From Pelomonas candidula (GTDB lineage: Bacteria; Pseudomonadota; Gammaproteobacteria; Burkholderiales; Burkholderiaceae_C): DNA of 64,000 nucleotides. This document shows, in pieces, positions 8,012 through 16,170 of this stretch. The position numbers and the translations under genes were made by a program. The stretch is taken from assembly GCF_043555985.1 (NCBI RefSeq), contig NZ_JBIGIC010000005.1:186001-250000 (forward strand), in the 5' to 3' direction. The notes under the pieces were generated by a model. The model made no database searches. It was not told where the DNA came from and saw nothing but the letters and a program-made list of their open reading frames with translations. Position 1 is the first letter of the stretch. The number at the start of each line of letters is the position of its first letter.

Positions 8012-9016
8012 ATGAATCAGCAGATTCTTTCGCAAGACGAAGTCGATGCACTGCTCCAGGGCATCACCGGCGAGAGCCAGAAGCTCGAGCAGGAGGAGGA
8101 GCAGGTCGGCGGCATACGCGAGTACAACCTCGCGAGCCAGGAACGCATCGTCCGTGGGCGCATGCCCACGATGGAGATCATCAACGAGCGGTTCGCGCGC
8201 AACATCCGCGTGGGCCTGTTCAACTTCATCCGCAAGAGCCCGGAAGTCGCCATCGGCGGCATCAAGGTGCAGAAGTACAGCGCCTTCCTGCGCGAGATCG
8301 TCGTCCCGACCAACTTCAACATCGTGTCGGTGAAGCCGCTGCGCGGCAGCGGCCTCATCGTCTGCGACCCGACGCTGGTGTTCGCCGTCATCGACTCGCT
8401 GTTCGGCGGCATCGGCAAGTTCCACGCCCGCATCGAAGGTCGCGATTTCTCCCCCACCGAGCAGCGCGTCATCACGCGCATCGTGGAAGTGATCCTGCAG
8501 GAGTACCACAAGGCCTGGAAGGGCATCTATCCGCTGGAGCTGGAATACCAGCGCTCGGAGATGCAGCCCCAGTTCGCCAACATCGCCACGCCCAGCGAGA
8601 TCGTCGTGTCGACGTCGTTCACGCTGGAGATCGGCGAGACCAGCGGCACGATCTACTTCTGCATCCCGTACTCGACGCTGGAGCCCATCCGCGACGTGCT
8701 GTATTCGACGACGGTCGGCGACTCCTCCGAGCCCGACCGCCGCTGGATCAACCTGCTGAAGACGCAGATCCAGGCCGCCGAGGTGGAACTCATCGCCGAA
8801 CTGGGCACGGCGCCGGCCACCGTGGAGCAGCTGCTGGCCTTCAAGCCGGGCGATTTCATCGAGCTGGACCTGGCGCCCATGATCCAGACCAAGGTGGACG
8901 GCGTGCCCGTCTTCGACTGCCACTACGGCACTTCCAACGGCAAGTACGCCCTCAAGATCGACAAGATGCTGACCGGCTCTCAAGAGAGCTGGCTGGGAGC
9001 CAAACATGAGTCCTGA
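8012..9016 (+). CDS. fliM: flagellar motor switch protein FliM
   Basis: FliM is the C-ring subunit that binds phosphorylated CheY and reverses rotation. From ATG 8012 it has 334 residues, exactly the usual length, while the upstream open frame is repeat sequence. The N-terminal CheY-docking motif LSQDEVDALLQG is at residues 5-16. The CheC-like middle domain and the C-terminal SpoA domain (LGTAPATVEQLLAFKPGDFI) follow. The 3' end overlaps fliN by 11 bases. Confidence 0.97.
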   Translation: MNQQILSQDEVDALLQGITGESQKLEQEEEQVGGIREYNLASQERIVRGRMPTMEIINERFARNIRVGLFNFIRKSPEVAIGGIKVQKYSAFLREIVVPTNFNIVSVKPLRGSGLIVCDPTLVFAVIDSLFGGIGKFHARIEGRDFSPTEQRVITRIVEVILQEYHKAWKGIYPLELEYQRSEMQPQFANIATPSEIVVSTSFTLEIGETSGTIYFCIPYSTLEPIRDVLYSTTVGDSSEPDRRWINLLKTQIQAAEVELIAELGTAPATVEQLLAFKPGDFIELDLAPMIQTKVDGVPVFDCHYGTSNGKYALKIDKMLTGSQESWLGAKHES

Positions 9017-9452
9017 TTCACCCAGCCAAGAAGAACAAGACGCGATGGCGGCCGAATGGGCCGCGGCGCTGGCCGAGGCCGCGCCCGCCCCGTCGTCGGT
9101 CGCCTCCGAAGTGACCGAGGCGCCGGAGCAGGTCTCCACGCCCAGCTTCGCCAACTTCTCGCCGACGACGGCGGGCGGCCCTGCGGGCGACATCAACATG
9201 ATCCTGGACATCCCCGTCCAGCTGACCGTGGAACTGGGCCGCACCCGCATCCCGATCAAGAACATCCTGCAACTGGCCCAGGGCTCGGTCGTCGAGCTGG
9301 ACGCGCTGGCCGGCGAACCGATGGACGTGCTCGTGAACGGCTACCTGATCGCCCAGGGCGAGGTCGTCGTCGTGAACGACAAGTTCGGCATCCGTCTGAC
9401 GGACATCGTCACGCCATCCGAGCGCATGCGCCGCCTGTCCAAGGCCGCCTGA
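9006..9452 (+). CDS. fliN: flagellar motor switch protein FliN
   Basis: FliN forms the lower C ring with FliM and docks FliH-FliI. The 148 residues consist of an acidic, poorly conserved N-terminal tail of about 60 residues and a SpoA domain (DIPVQLTVELGRTRIPIKNI, then GSVVELDALAGEPMDVLVNG). The ATG lies inside the end of fliM (11-base overlap), so the two are translationally coupled. Length is slightly above E. coli FliN because of the tail. Confidence 0.96.
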   Translation: MSPDSPSQEEQDAMAAEWAAALAEAAPAPSSVASEVTEAPEQVSTPSFANFSPTTAGGPAGDINMILDIPVQLTVELGRTRIPIKNILQLAQGSVVELDALAGEPMDVLVNGYLIAQGEVVVVNDKFGIRLTDIVTPSERMRRLSKAA

Positions 9453-9520
9453 CCTTCGCGCCGCAGGCGCAGTCTTTCGACAACCAAGGGTTTGTCGGGC
9501 CATTTAGGGGGTTCGGCCGC

Positions 9521-9547
9521 TCAAGTCCGTCCGCAGAATGCCGAGGC
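9521..9547 (+). promoter_or_regulatory. Possible degenerate FliA (sigma-28) promoter at fliO
   Basis: TCAAGTCC at 9521-9528 and GCCGAGGC at 9540-9547 are separated by exactly 11 bases, which is the sigma-28 architecture (TAAAGTTT-N11-GCCGATAA). The -10 box keeps GCCGA but loses TAA. It ends directly at the fliO ATG, so a transcript from it would start inside fliO. It may be a relic or serve fliP onward. Confidence 0.35.
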
Positions 9548-9880
9548 ATGAATGCTTCCGGCCTGCTCCCCTTCCTCTGGTTCCTTGCCATCGTCGCGCT
9601 GATCCCGGTCGCGCTGTGGCTGCTCAAGCGCACGCCCTATGGACGCGTGTTCGGCGGCGCGGCCACGGCCGGCGTGCTGCGTGTGGTGGCCCAGTTGCCC
9701 ACCGCGCCCAACCAGCGACTGATTGTCGTCGAGGTCGGCCAGGGCGATGACCGCCGCTGGCTGGTGCTGGGCGCCACGGCGCAGAACATCACGACGCTGC
9801 ATGTCATGCCGCCGCAGCCCGAACCGCCGGCGCCGGCCAGCTTCGCCAAGCTGCTGAGCAAGGAACGCGGCCATGCGTAA
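9548..9880 (+). CDS. fliO: flagellar biosynthesis protein FliO
   Basis: FliO is a small membrane protein that helps assemble the FliP ring of the export gate. From ATG 9548 the product is 110 residues, with one N-terminal membrane segment (LLPFLWFLAIVALIPVALWL, about residues 6-25) and a FliO-type beta-strand domain containing PNQRLIVVEVG. The frame is open further upstream, but that part translates fliN in another frame. It lies 95 bp after fliN, and its 3' end overlaps fliP by 8 bases. Confidence 0.88.
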   Translation: MNASGLLPFLWFLAIVALIPVALWLLKRTPYGRVFGGAATAGVLRVVAQLPTAPNQRLIVVEVGQGDDRRWLVLGATAQNITTLHVMPPQPEPPAPASFAKLLSKERGHA

Positions 9881-10613
9881 GGTCGTCGCGCTCGCGCTGC
9901 TGCTGGCCGCCGGCGGCGCCTTCGCCCAGGCCCAGACCCCGCCGGCCACACTGCCGCTGCTGGTCGGCCAGGGCGCGGGCGGCAGCTACTCGGTGCCCAT
10001 CCAGACGCTGCTGTTCTTCACCGCCCTGGGCTTCCTGCCCGCGGTCATCCTGATGATGACGGCGTTCACGCGCATCGTCATCGTGCTGAGCCTGATGCGC
10101 CAGGCGCTGGGCACGCAGGCCGCGCCACCCAACCAGGTCATCGTGGGCCTGTCGCTCTTTCTGACCTTTTTCGTCATGAGCCCGACGCTGGACAAGGTCT
10201 ACGCCGACGCCTGGCAGCCCTACTCCGCCGGCACGATCCAGTTCGACGAGGCCTTGAAGCGCGCCGAGGTGCCGATGCGCGGCTTCATGCTCAAGCAGAC
10301 GCGCCAGTCCGACGTGGCGCTGTTCTCGCGCCTGGCCAAGCTGGACAGCGGCATCAAGCCCGAGGAAGTGCCCTTCAAGGTGCTGGTGCCGGCCTTCGTG
10401 ACCAGCGAGCTCAAGAGCGCCTTCCAGATCGCCTTCCTGATCTTCATCCCCTTCCTCGTCATCGACATGATCGTGGCGAGCGTGCTGATGAGCCTCGGGA
10501 TGATGATGCTGTCGCCGGTGCTCGTCTCCCTGCCCTTCAAGCTGATGCTGTTCGTGCTGGCCGATGGCTGGAACCTGCTGCTCGGCTCCCTCGCCGCTTC
10601 TTTCGTCACCTGA
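9873..10613 (+). CDS. fliP: flagellar biosynthesis protein FliP
   Basis: FliP is the main subunit of the FliPQR export gate in the MS ring. It has 246 residues with a cleavable N-terminal signal (MRKVVALALLLAAGGAFAQA), then membrane segments around residues 45-70, 85-105 and two near the C-terminus. The family signature FLVIDMIVASVLMSLGMMML and the FKLMLFVLADGWNLL ending are present. The start overlaps fliO. Confidence 0.97.
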   Translation: MRKVVALALLLAAGGAFAQAQTPPATLPLLVGQGAGGSYSVPIQTLLFFTALGFLPAVILMMTAFTRIVIVLSLMRQALGTQAAPPNQVIVGLSLFLTFFVMSPTLDKVYADAWQPYSAGTIQFDEALKRAEVPMRGFMLKQTRQSDVALFSRLAKLDSGIKPEEVPFKVLVPAFVTSELKSAFQIAFLIFIPFLVIDMIVASVLMSLGMMMLSPVLVSLPFKLMLFVLADGWNLLLGSLAASFVT

Positions 10614-10638
10614 CGAAGCGCCCAACCGACCGAGATTC

Positions 10639-10908
10639 ATGGACGCACAACAAGTCTTCACCTTCGGCCAGCAAGGCCTGTACATGATGATGCTGGTGGC
10701 CGCGCCCATCCTCATCGTCGTGCTGCTGGTCGGCGTGCTGGTCAGCGTGTTCCAGGCCGCCACGCAGATCAACGAGGCGACGCTGTCCTTCGTGCCCAAG
10801 GTCATCGCCGCCGTGCTGACGCTGGCCATCGCCGGGCCGTGGATGATGACGACGCTGGTCGAGTACATCCAGCGCACGCTGCAGACCATTCCGCAAGCGG
10901 TCGGCTGA
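10639..10908 (+). CDS. fliQ: flagellar biosynthesis protein FliQ
   Basis: FliQ is a two-helix membrane subunit of the export gate. From ATG 10639 it has 89 residues, the standard size, although the frame is open further upstream. Two hydrophobic segments at about residues 15-38 and 50-75 flank the conserved VSVFQAATQINEATL loop. It sits between fliP and fliR as in almost all bacteria. Confidence 0.97.
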   Translation: MDAQQVFTFGQQGLYMMMLVAAPILIVVLLVGVLVSVFQAATQINEATLSFVPKVIAAVLTLAIAGPWMMTTLVEYIQRTLQTIPQAVG

Positions 10909-10912
10909 CGAC

Positions 10913-11677
10913 GTGTTCTCCGTCACCGAAGCCCAGCTGCTGGCGTGGTTGAGCCCGCTGCTCTGGCCTTTCATCCGCACGCTGGCGCTGTTCGCCGGCA
11001 TGCCCACGTTCAGCCAGCGCAACGTGCCGCTGCGGCTGCGCATCGGACTGTCGCTGTTCATCGCCGTCGCGGCCCAGCCGTCGCTGCCGGACATCCCGCC
11101 CACGCCGCTGGACTCGCTGCCCGCCCTGACATTGCTGGTCGCCCAGCAGTTGCTGATCGGGCTGTCCATGGGCTTCGCGGTTCGCATCGTGTTCGCCGCG
11201 CTGGAGTTCGCCGGCGAGATCATCGGCCTGCAGATGGGGCTGAACTTCGCCGGCTTCTTCGACCCCAGCAGCGGCGCCCAGGGCACGGCCAGCGCGCGCT
11301 TCTTCGGCAGCATGGTGGCCTTTCTGTTCATCGCCATCAACGGCCACCTGCTGCTCATCAATGCGCTGGTCCAGAGCTTCCACACCTTCCCGGTGGGTGG
11401 CGAGCCGTTCGCCTTCCTGCGCATGGCCCGGCCCCAGGAGTGGGGCGCGGAGATCTTCACCATCGGCCTGTGGATCGCGCTGCCACTGGTGACGATGCTG
11501 CTGTTCGTCAACCTCGTCATGGGCGTCATCTCCCGCGTCGCGCCGCAGATCGGCGTTTTCTCGGTCGGCTTCCCGATGACGGTCAGCGTGGGCCTGATCG
11601 GCATGGTCGCCACGCTGCCGCTGATGCAGACGCCATTCACGGTGGCGCTGGAGCGGCTGCTCGCGGCGTTCAGCTGA
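10913..11677 (+). CDS. fliR: flagellar biosynthesis protein FliR
   Basis: FliR is the single-copy subunit that closes the FliPQR export gate helix. The start is GTG at 10913, four bases after the fliQ stop, giving 254 residues with about six membrane segments. The family motif QMGLNFAGFFDPSSGAQG is present in the middle. It is the last flagellar gene of the run; flhB does not follow here. Confidence 0.96.
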   Translation: MFSVTEAQLLAWLSPLLWPFIRTLALFAGMPTFSQRNVPLRLRIGLSLFIAVAAQPSLPDIPPTPLDSLPALTLLVAQQLLIGLSMGFAVRIVFAALEFAGEIIGLQMGLNFAGFFDPSSGAQGTASARFFGSMVAFLFIAINGHLLLINALVQSFHTFPVGGEPFAFLRMARPQEWGAEIFTIGLWIALPLVTMLLFVNLVMGVISRVAPQIGVFSVGFPMTVSVGLIGMVATLPLMQTPFTVALERLLAAFS

Positions 11678-11805
11678 TCGCTGGCTGCAGCTACGACCGA
11701 ATCCATCGTCGGTCGCCGTGAACGATCAGGCATTGGGGTCGCGAGAGAATCGCGGGCTCACCGCTGGCCCCGGCCCCTTCGACGGCCGGTGCCGTACGAC
11801 ACCCC

Positions 11806-12819
11806 ATGACCGACGCTCAATACACGACCTTGCCGCACTGGCCCAACGCTTATCCGGCCAGCGGCGCCAGCGCCACGCTGAAACGCCTCAACGAGGATTT
11901 CATCGTGACCGAGCTGCCACTGCAACTGCCCTCCGGCGCGGGTGAACACCTCTGGCTGGACATCGAAAAGAACGGCGCCAACACCGCCTACGTTGCCGCG
12001 CAGCTGGCCGAGGCCGCCGGCGTGGAGGAACGGGACGTGGGCTATGCCGGCCTCAAGGACCGCTACGCCATCACCCGGCAGTGGTTCAGCATCTACCTGC
12101 CGAAGGGCGAGACACCTGACCTGACCCAGCTTCAGCACCCGGAATTCAAGGTGTTGAGTCAGAGCCGCCACGTGAAGAAGCTGCGCCCGGGTGACCTGCA
12201 GGGCAACCGGTTCCGCATCGTGCTGCGCGACGTGACCGGCGACCGCGACGCCATCGAGGCGAATCTGAAAGCGGTTGCGTCGCACGGCGTGCCCAACTAC
12301 TTCGGCGCCCAGCGTTTCGGCTTCGACGGCGGCAATGTCGAGCAGGGCCGGGCCATGCTGGCGCGCGAGATCCGCGTGCGCAATCCGAAGAAGAAGGGTA
12401 TCTACCTGTCGGCGGTGCGCTCCTTCGTCTTCAACGAGGTGCTGGCGCTGCGGATTCAGCAGGGACTCTGGGGCAAGAGCCTGCCCGGCGACGTGATGGA
12501 CGAGGCGGGCCGCCCCACCGGGCCGCTGTGGGGGCGGGGTCGCGTGAGCACCACCGATCAGGCGCAGGCCCTGGAGAACGGGGTGGCGCAACGCCACGCC
12601 GCCCTGTGCGACGGCATGGAACACGCCGGCCTGGATCAGGAGCGCCGCGCCCTGGTGGCGAGCCCGGCGGAGATGTCATGGGAATGGCCGCAGGCCGATC
12701 AACTGGCGCTCACGTTCTGCTTGCCCGCCGGGAACTACGCCACGTCCGTGCTGAACGAAATCCTCCGCACGACGGAGCCTGACCGGCACACAGAGAGCGA
12801 GTCCGCGGCCGTCGACTGA
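11806..12819 (+). CDS. truD: tRNA pseudouridine(13) synthase TruD
   Basis: TruD isomerises uridine 13 in the D-loop of tRNA-Glu. The 337-residue product has the family signature around GYAGLKDRYAITRQW with the catalytic aspartate at D85, and NYFGAQRFGFDGGN in the core. It lies 128 bp after fliR on the same strand, with no clear terminator between. It is functionally unrelated to flagella and probably just a neighbour. A long hairpin follows. Confidence 0.96.
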   Translation: MTDAQYTTLPHWPNAYPASGASATLKRLNEDFIVTELPLQLPSGAGEHLWLDIEKNGANTAYVAAQLAEAAGVEERDVGYAGLKDRYAITRQWFSIYLPKGETPDLTQLQHPEFKVLSQSRHVKKLRPGDLQGNRFRIVLRDVTGDRDAIEANLKAVASHGVPNYFGAQRFGFDGGNVEQGRAMLAREIRVRNPKKKGIYLSAVRSFVFNEVLALRIQQGLWGKSLPGDVMDEAGRPTGPLWGRGRVSTTDQAQALENGVAQRHAALCDGMEHAGLDQERRALVASPAEMSWEWPQADQLALTFCLPAGNYATSVLNEILRTTEPDRHTESESAAVD

Positions 12820-12838
12820 GCGCCCGCTCACCGCGGCT

Positions 12839-12880
12839 GGGCTGGAGGCTTCTGCCGCTGTCCGGCAGAAGCTCCAGCCC
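12839..12880. terminator. Long hairpin between convergent truD and ABC permease
   Basis: Arms GGGCTGGAG-G-CTTCTGCCG and CGGCAGAAG-CTCCAGCCC pair over 18 bp with a single bulged G and a five-base loop. It sits between convergent genes and probably ends both transcripts, although neither side has a T-run. Confidence 0.55.
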
Positions 12881-12884
12881 GACC

Positions 12885-14201
12885 TCAAGCCTCGCGCAGC
12901 GCCGTCGTCACCGGCAGCGACGCCGCCCGCACGGCCGGGAACAGCCCGCCGACGAAGCCGATGGCCAGCGCCCACTTGATGCCTTCCCACAGCAGCTGGG
13001 GCGACACGGCGAGGCTGAAGCTGAGCTTGCCGACCGCACCGGCCGACATCGTCGACGCCTCGAAGCCGTTGAACAGCAGCCACGCCACCGCACCGCCGAC
13101 GATGCCGCCGATCAGCGCGAGCAGCGTCGTCTCCAGCATCACGGCCACGACCACCGGCAGGCCGCGGAAGCCGATCGCGCGCAGCGTCGCGATCTCGCGC
13201 GCCCGGCTGGCCACGGCGGCGAACATCGTGTTCAGCGCACCGAACACCGCGCCCACAGCCATGATGGCGCCCACCGTGATGCCGATGATGCGCAGGATCT
13301 GCGTCATGCGCTCGGACTGCTTGGTGAAGAACTCCAGCGTCGTGCTGGCCTTGACCTTGAGCGCCGGGTTGTTCTCCAGCGACTCGCTGAAGGCCTTGAT
13401 GGAGGCCGGCTTGTCGAGCTTGACCGTCGCCGAGTTGCGGCCGCTGCCGCGCTTGTAGGTGTCGCTGACGACATTGGCGTCGGCCCACAGCTCCGACTCC
13501 AGCGCGTCGCCCGACGCGAACACACCCACGATGGTCCACGGCTGATTGCCGAGCTTCAGCGTCGCGCCGACCTTGAGGCCCTCGAACTGCCGCACCGCGC
13601 CCTTGCCGACGATGATCTCGCGCAGGCCCGGCTGGAAGGTCCGGCCTTCGACGATCTTCGCGTTGGGCCGCACGGCGAAGGCCGCCTCGCTGATGCCGCG
13701 CACCTGGGCGCTGCCGGTATCGCCCGTCGGGCTGTTCCTCACCGGCAGGTTGGCCGCCACCACCGTCTCGGCCGAGACGATGGGCTCGCCCTTGGCGTTG
13801 CGCGCCACACCGGGCGCCTGCTCGATCTGCACGATGTCCTCGCGGCTCAGCGACGACGAAACCTCGTTGGCCGAGGCGCCGCGCAGCACGATGGCGGTGT
13901 CCAGGCTGCCCGAGTTGCTCTGCGTGCGAGCATAGCCCTCGGCCATGGCCAGCAACGCCACCAGCACGCCGACGACACCGGCGATGCCCACGACGATGAC
14001 GGCCGACGAGCCTAGCCGCTGCGTCAGCGTGCTGATGCCCACCGAGGCGACTGAGCGGGTCTGCATGCCGGTGCGGAACAGGAACATCCACAGCGCCAGC
14101 AGCACGGCGAGGGCCAGCGCGCCGTACCAGGGCAGCGCCACCCAGCCGACCAGCAGCACGGCCAGCAGCAGCACGAGTCCGAAGTTCTTCAGGAATTTCA
14201 T
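12885..14201 (-). CDS. ABC transporter permease, FtsX/MacB type (second permease)
   Basis: This 438-residue FtsX-family permease has two extra hydrophobic segments at the very N-terminus (about residues 7-42) before the usual first FtsX helix (about 65-90). A periplasmic domain follows, then three C-terminal helices containing the conserved NTMFAAVASRAREIATLRAIG segment, which couples to the ATPase. It is the last gene of the adaptor-ATPase-permease-permease operon, separated from the first permease by repeat copy C. The substrate is unknown. MacB-like export of a lipid, peptide or antibiotic is inferred only from family membership. Confidence 0.88.
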   Translation of the reverse strand: MKFLKNFGLVLLLAVLLVGWVALPWYGALALAVLLALWMFLFRTGMQTRSVASVGISTLTQRLGSSAVIVVGIAGVVGVLVALLAMAEGYARTQSNSGSLDTAIVLRGASANEVSSSLSREDIVQIEQAPGVARNAKGEPIVSAETVVAANLPVRNSPTGDTGSAQVRGISEAAFAVRPNAKIVEGRTFQPGLREIIVGKGAVRQFEGLKVGATLKLGNQPWTIVGVFASGDALESELWADANVVSDTYKRGSGRNSATVKLDKPASIKAFSESLENNPALKVKASTTLEFFTKQSERMTQILRIIGITVGAIMAVGAVFGALNTMFAAVASRAREIATLRAIGFRGLPVVVAVMLETTLLALIGGIVGGAVAWLLFNGFEASTMSAGAVGKLSFSLAVSPQLLWEGIKWALAIGFVGGLFPAVRAASLPVTTALREA

Positions 14202-14212
14202 GGTCAGGCCTC

Positions 14213-14285
14213 CCGCCGGGCCGCCCCAAGGGAGGCTTGCGCCCCCTCGGGGGGCAGTGAACGAAGTGAACGTGGGGGTGTCATG
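14213..14285 (-). repeat. Intergenic hairpin repeat, short form, copy C (between two permeases)
   Basis: Read on the minus strand, it starts with CATGA just after the upstream permease stop. It has a GCCCCC/GGGGGC hairpin around CGA and ends in CTTGGGGCGGCCCGGCGG, exactly like the copy at 7916-7989. The orientation relative to the surrounding genes is the same in both places. Confidence 0.8.
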
Positions 14286-15455
14286 TCAGGCCCTCCCTGC
14301 CAGGGCATCGGTGATGTTGATGCGCATCGCTCTCAAGGCCGGCATGGCGCCGACCAGCAGGCCGAACAGCAGCGCCAGGCCCGCGCCGATCAGCCAGCTC
14401 GTCAGGCCGGCGGCCGGCAGGTTCAGTGCGCCGCCGCTGCCTGCGCTGACGGCGGGGCCGATGACGCTGGCCAGGAACAGGCCCACGACGCCGCCGATCA
14501 GCAGCAGCAGCACCGACTCGGCCAGCACCATCGCCAGCACGCTCTCTCCCGAGAAGCCTAGCGTCTTCAGCACCGCGATCTCGCCGGTGCGCTCGCGCAC
14601 CGCCTGCATCATCGTGTTGCCGGCCAGCAGCAGCAGCGTGAAGAACACGGCGCCCATGATGGAGGTGACGATGAGGTTGATGTCGGCCAGTTGCCGCATC
14701 CAGGCGGACATCGCAGCCGCCTCGGTCTGCGTGCGGGTCTCGTGGTCGGAGTTCTCGGAGATGGCGTCGATGGCCTTCAGCACGCGGTCGGCCTGGTTCA
14801 CGTCCTTCACGCGCGTCACGTACCAGCCCACCTGGCCCTGGTTCCACGGCGTCGTGTCGTCGAAGTATTTCCAGTTCAGCAGGAACATCTGGTCGTAGAA
14901 CGCCCCGGCCTTTTTGTCGGCGATGTGAATGACACCGACGATCTTGAACGACCAGTTCTGGCTGCCGTTGCGGTCCGGGAAGATGGTGGACTGCATCGGG
15001 ACCTGATCGCCCACCTTCCAGCCGAACTTCTTCGCCAGGCCTTCGCCGACGATGGCGCCGTCCTTGGTCTCGGCGAACGCCTTGCGGTGCGCGGCCGAGA
15101 CTTCCATCTCGGGGTAGACGTCGATGTAGTTGGGCGACACGGCGAAGCTGAAGACCGCGTTCTCGGGCTTCTGGTAGGCGCCGCCGAACCAGTTCGCGTA
15201 GGCCACGTCCTTGACGCCGTCGGTCTGCTCGATGCGCGCACCCAGCGACATCGGCAGCAGCTGGATGAAGCTGAGCTTGGCGCTGGTCTGCAGCCGCTGC
15301 GCGCCGTTGGCGCTCTTGCCGGCCTGGTCGAAGCCCACGCGCACGGCGTCCAGCAGGCCGAACAACAGGAAGGCCGTGATGATGGAGACCAGCGTCAGGA
15401 AGGTCCGGCCCTTGCGCCTGAACAGCGCCGCCCAGATCAGATGGAGGTATTTCAT
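14286..15455 (-). CDS. ABC transporter permease, FtsX/MacB type (first permease)
   Basis: A 389-residue permease with one N-terminal membrane helix (about residues 19-37), a large periplasmic MacB-like core domain, and three C-terminal helices. Those helices contain MMQAVRERTGEIAVLKTLGF, the coupling motif of FtsX permeases. It lies 16 bp after the ATPase gene. With the second permease it probably forms a heterodimer, as in LolCE-type systems, rather than a MacB homodimer with a fused ATPase. Confidence 0.9.
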   Translation of the reverse strand: MKYLHLIWAALFRRKGRTFLTLVSIITAFLLFGLLDAVRVGFDQAGKSANGAQRLQTSAKLSFIQLLPMSLGARIEQTDGVKDVAYANWFGGAYQKPENAVFSFAVSPNYIDVYPEMEVSAAHRKAFAETKDGAIVGEGLAKKFGWKVGDQVPMQSTIFPDRNGSQNWSFKIVGVIHIADKKAGAFYDQMFLLNWKYFDDTTPWNQGQVGWYVTRVKDVNQADRVLKAIDAISENSDHETRTQTEAAAMSAWMRQLADINLIVTSIMGAVFFTLLLLAGNTMMQAVRERTGEIAVLKTLGFSGESVLAMVLAESVLLLLIGGVVGLFLASVIGPAVSAGSGGALNLPAAGLTSWLIGAGLALLFGLLVGAMPALRAMRINITDALAGRA

Positions 15456-15471
15456 GTCCGCCTCCTGCCGG

Positions 15472-16170
15472 TCAGGCCATGGCCTCGGCTTCGGTCACCA
15501 GCGTGCCCTTGTCGAGGTGCAGCGTGCGGCTGGCACGGGCGGCGGCGCGCGGGTCGTGGGTGACCATGACGATGGTCTTGCCATGCTCGCGGTTCAGCGC
15601 CTGCAGCAGCGTCAGCACGTCCTCGGCGGACTGGCGGTCCAGGTCGCCGGTGGGTTCGTCGCAGACCAGCAGCGTCGGGTCCGACACGATGGCCCGCGCG
15701 ATGGACACCCGCTGCTGCTGGCCACCGGACAGCTCGGTCGGCTTGTGCGACGCGCGGTCGGCCAGGCCCACCAGCTGCAGCGCGATGGCCGCGCGCTTGC
15801 GGCGCTCGGCCGAAGACAGCTTGGTCAGCAGCAACGGCAGCTCGACGTTCTTCTGCGCCGACAGCGTGGGCATCAGGTTGTAGAACTGGAACACGAAGCC
15901 CACGCGCGACGCGCGCCACTTGGCCAGCGCGCCGCCGCTGAGCTGGTCGATGCGCTCGCCGCCCACCGTGATGGCGCCGCCCGAAGGGGCGTCCAGCCCA
16001 CCCATCAGGTTCAGCAGCGTCGTCTTGCCAGAGCCCGACGGGCCCATCAGCGCGAGGAAGTCGCCCTGCTGCACGTCCAGGTCGATGTGGTGGAGCACTT
16101 CCACCTTCTGCTTGCCGCGGGTGTAGACCTTGGACAGATCGCGGACCTCGATCAAAGCGCTCATGCTCAT
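15472..16170 (-). CDS. ABC transporter ATP-binding protein, LolD/MacB type
   Basis: This 232-residue ATPase powers the neighbouring permeases. The Walker A motif GPSGSGKTT is at residues 43-51, the signature LSGGQQQRVSIARA follows in the middle, and Walker B is LLVCDEPTGDLD. Short length, FYNLMPTLSAQKNVELPL and the PTGDLD signature are typical of the LolD/MacB subfamily. The start overlaps the adaptor stop by four bases, so the two are coupled. Confidence 0.95.
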   Translation of the reverse strand: MSMSALIEVRDLSKVYTRGKQKVEVLHHIDLDVQQGDFLALMGPSGSGKTTLLNLMGGLDAPSGGAITVGGERIDQLSGGALAKWRASRVGFVFQFYNLMPTLSAQKNVELPLLLTKLSSAERRKRAAIALQLVGLADRASHKPTELSGGQQQRVSIARAIVSDPTLLVCDEPTGDLDRQSAEDVLTLLQALNREHGKTIVMVTHDPRAAARASRTLHLDKGTLVTEAEAMA

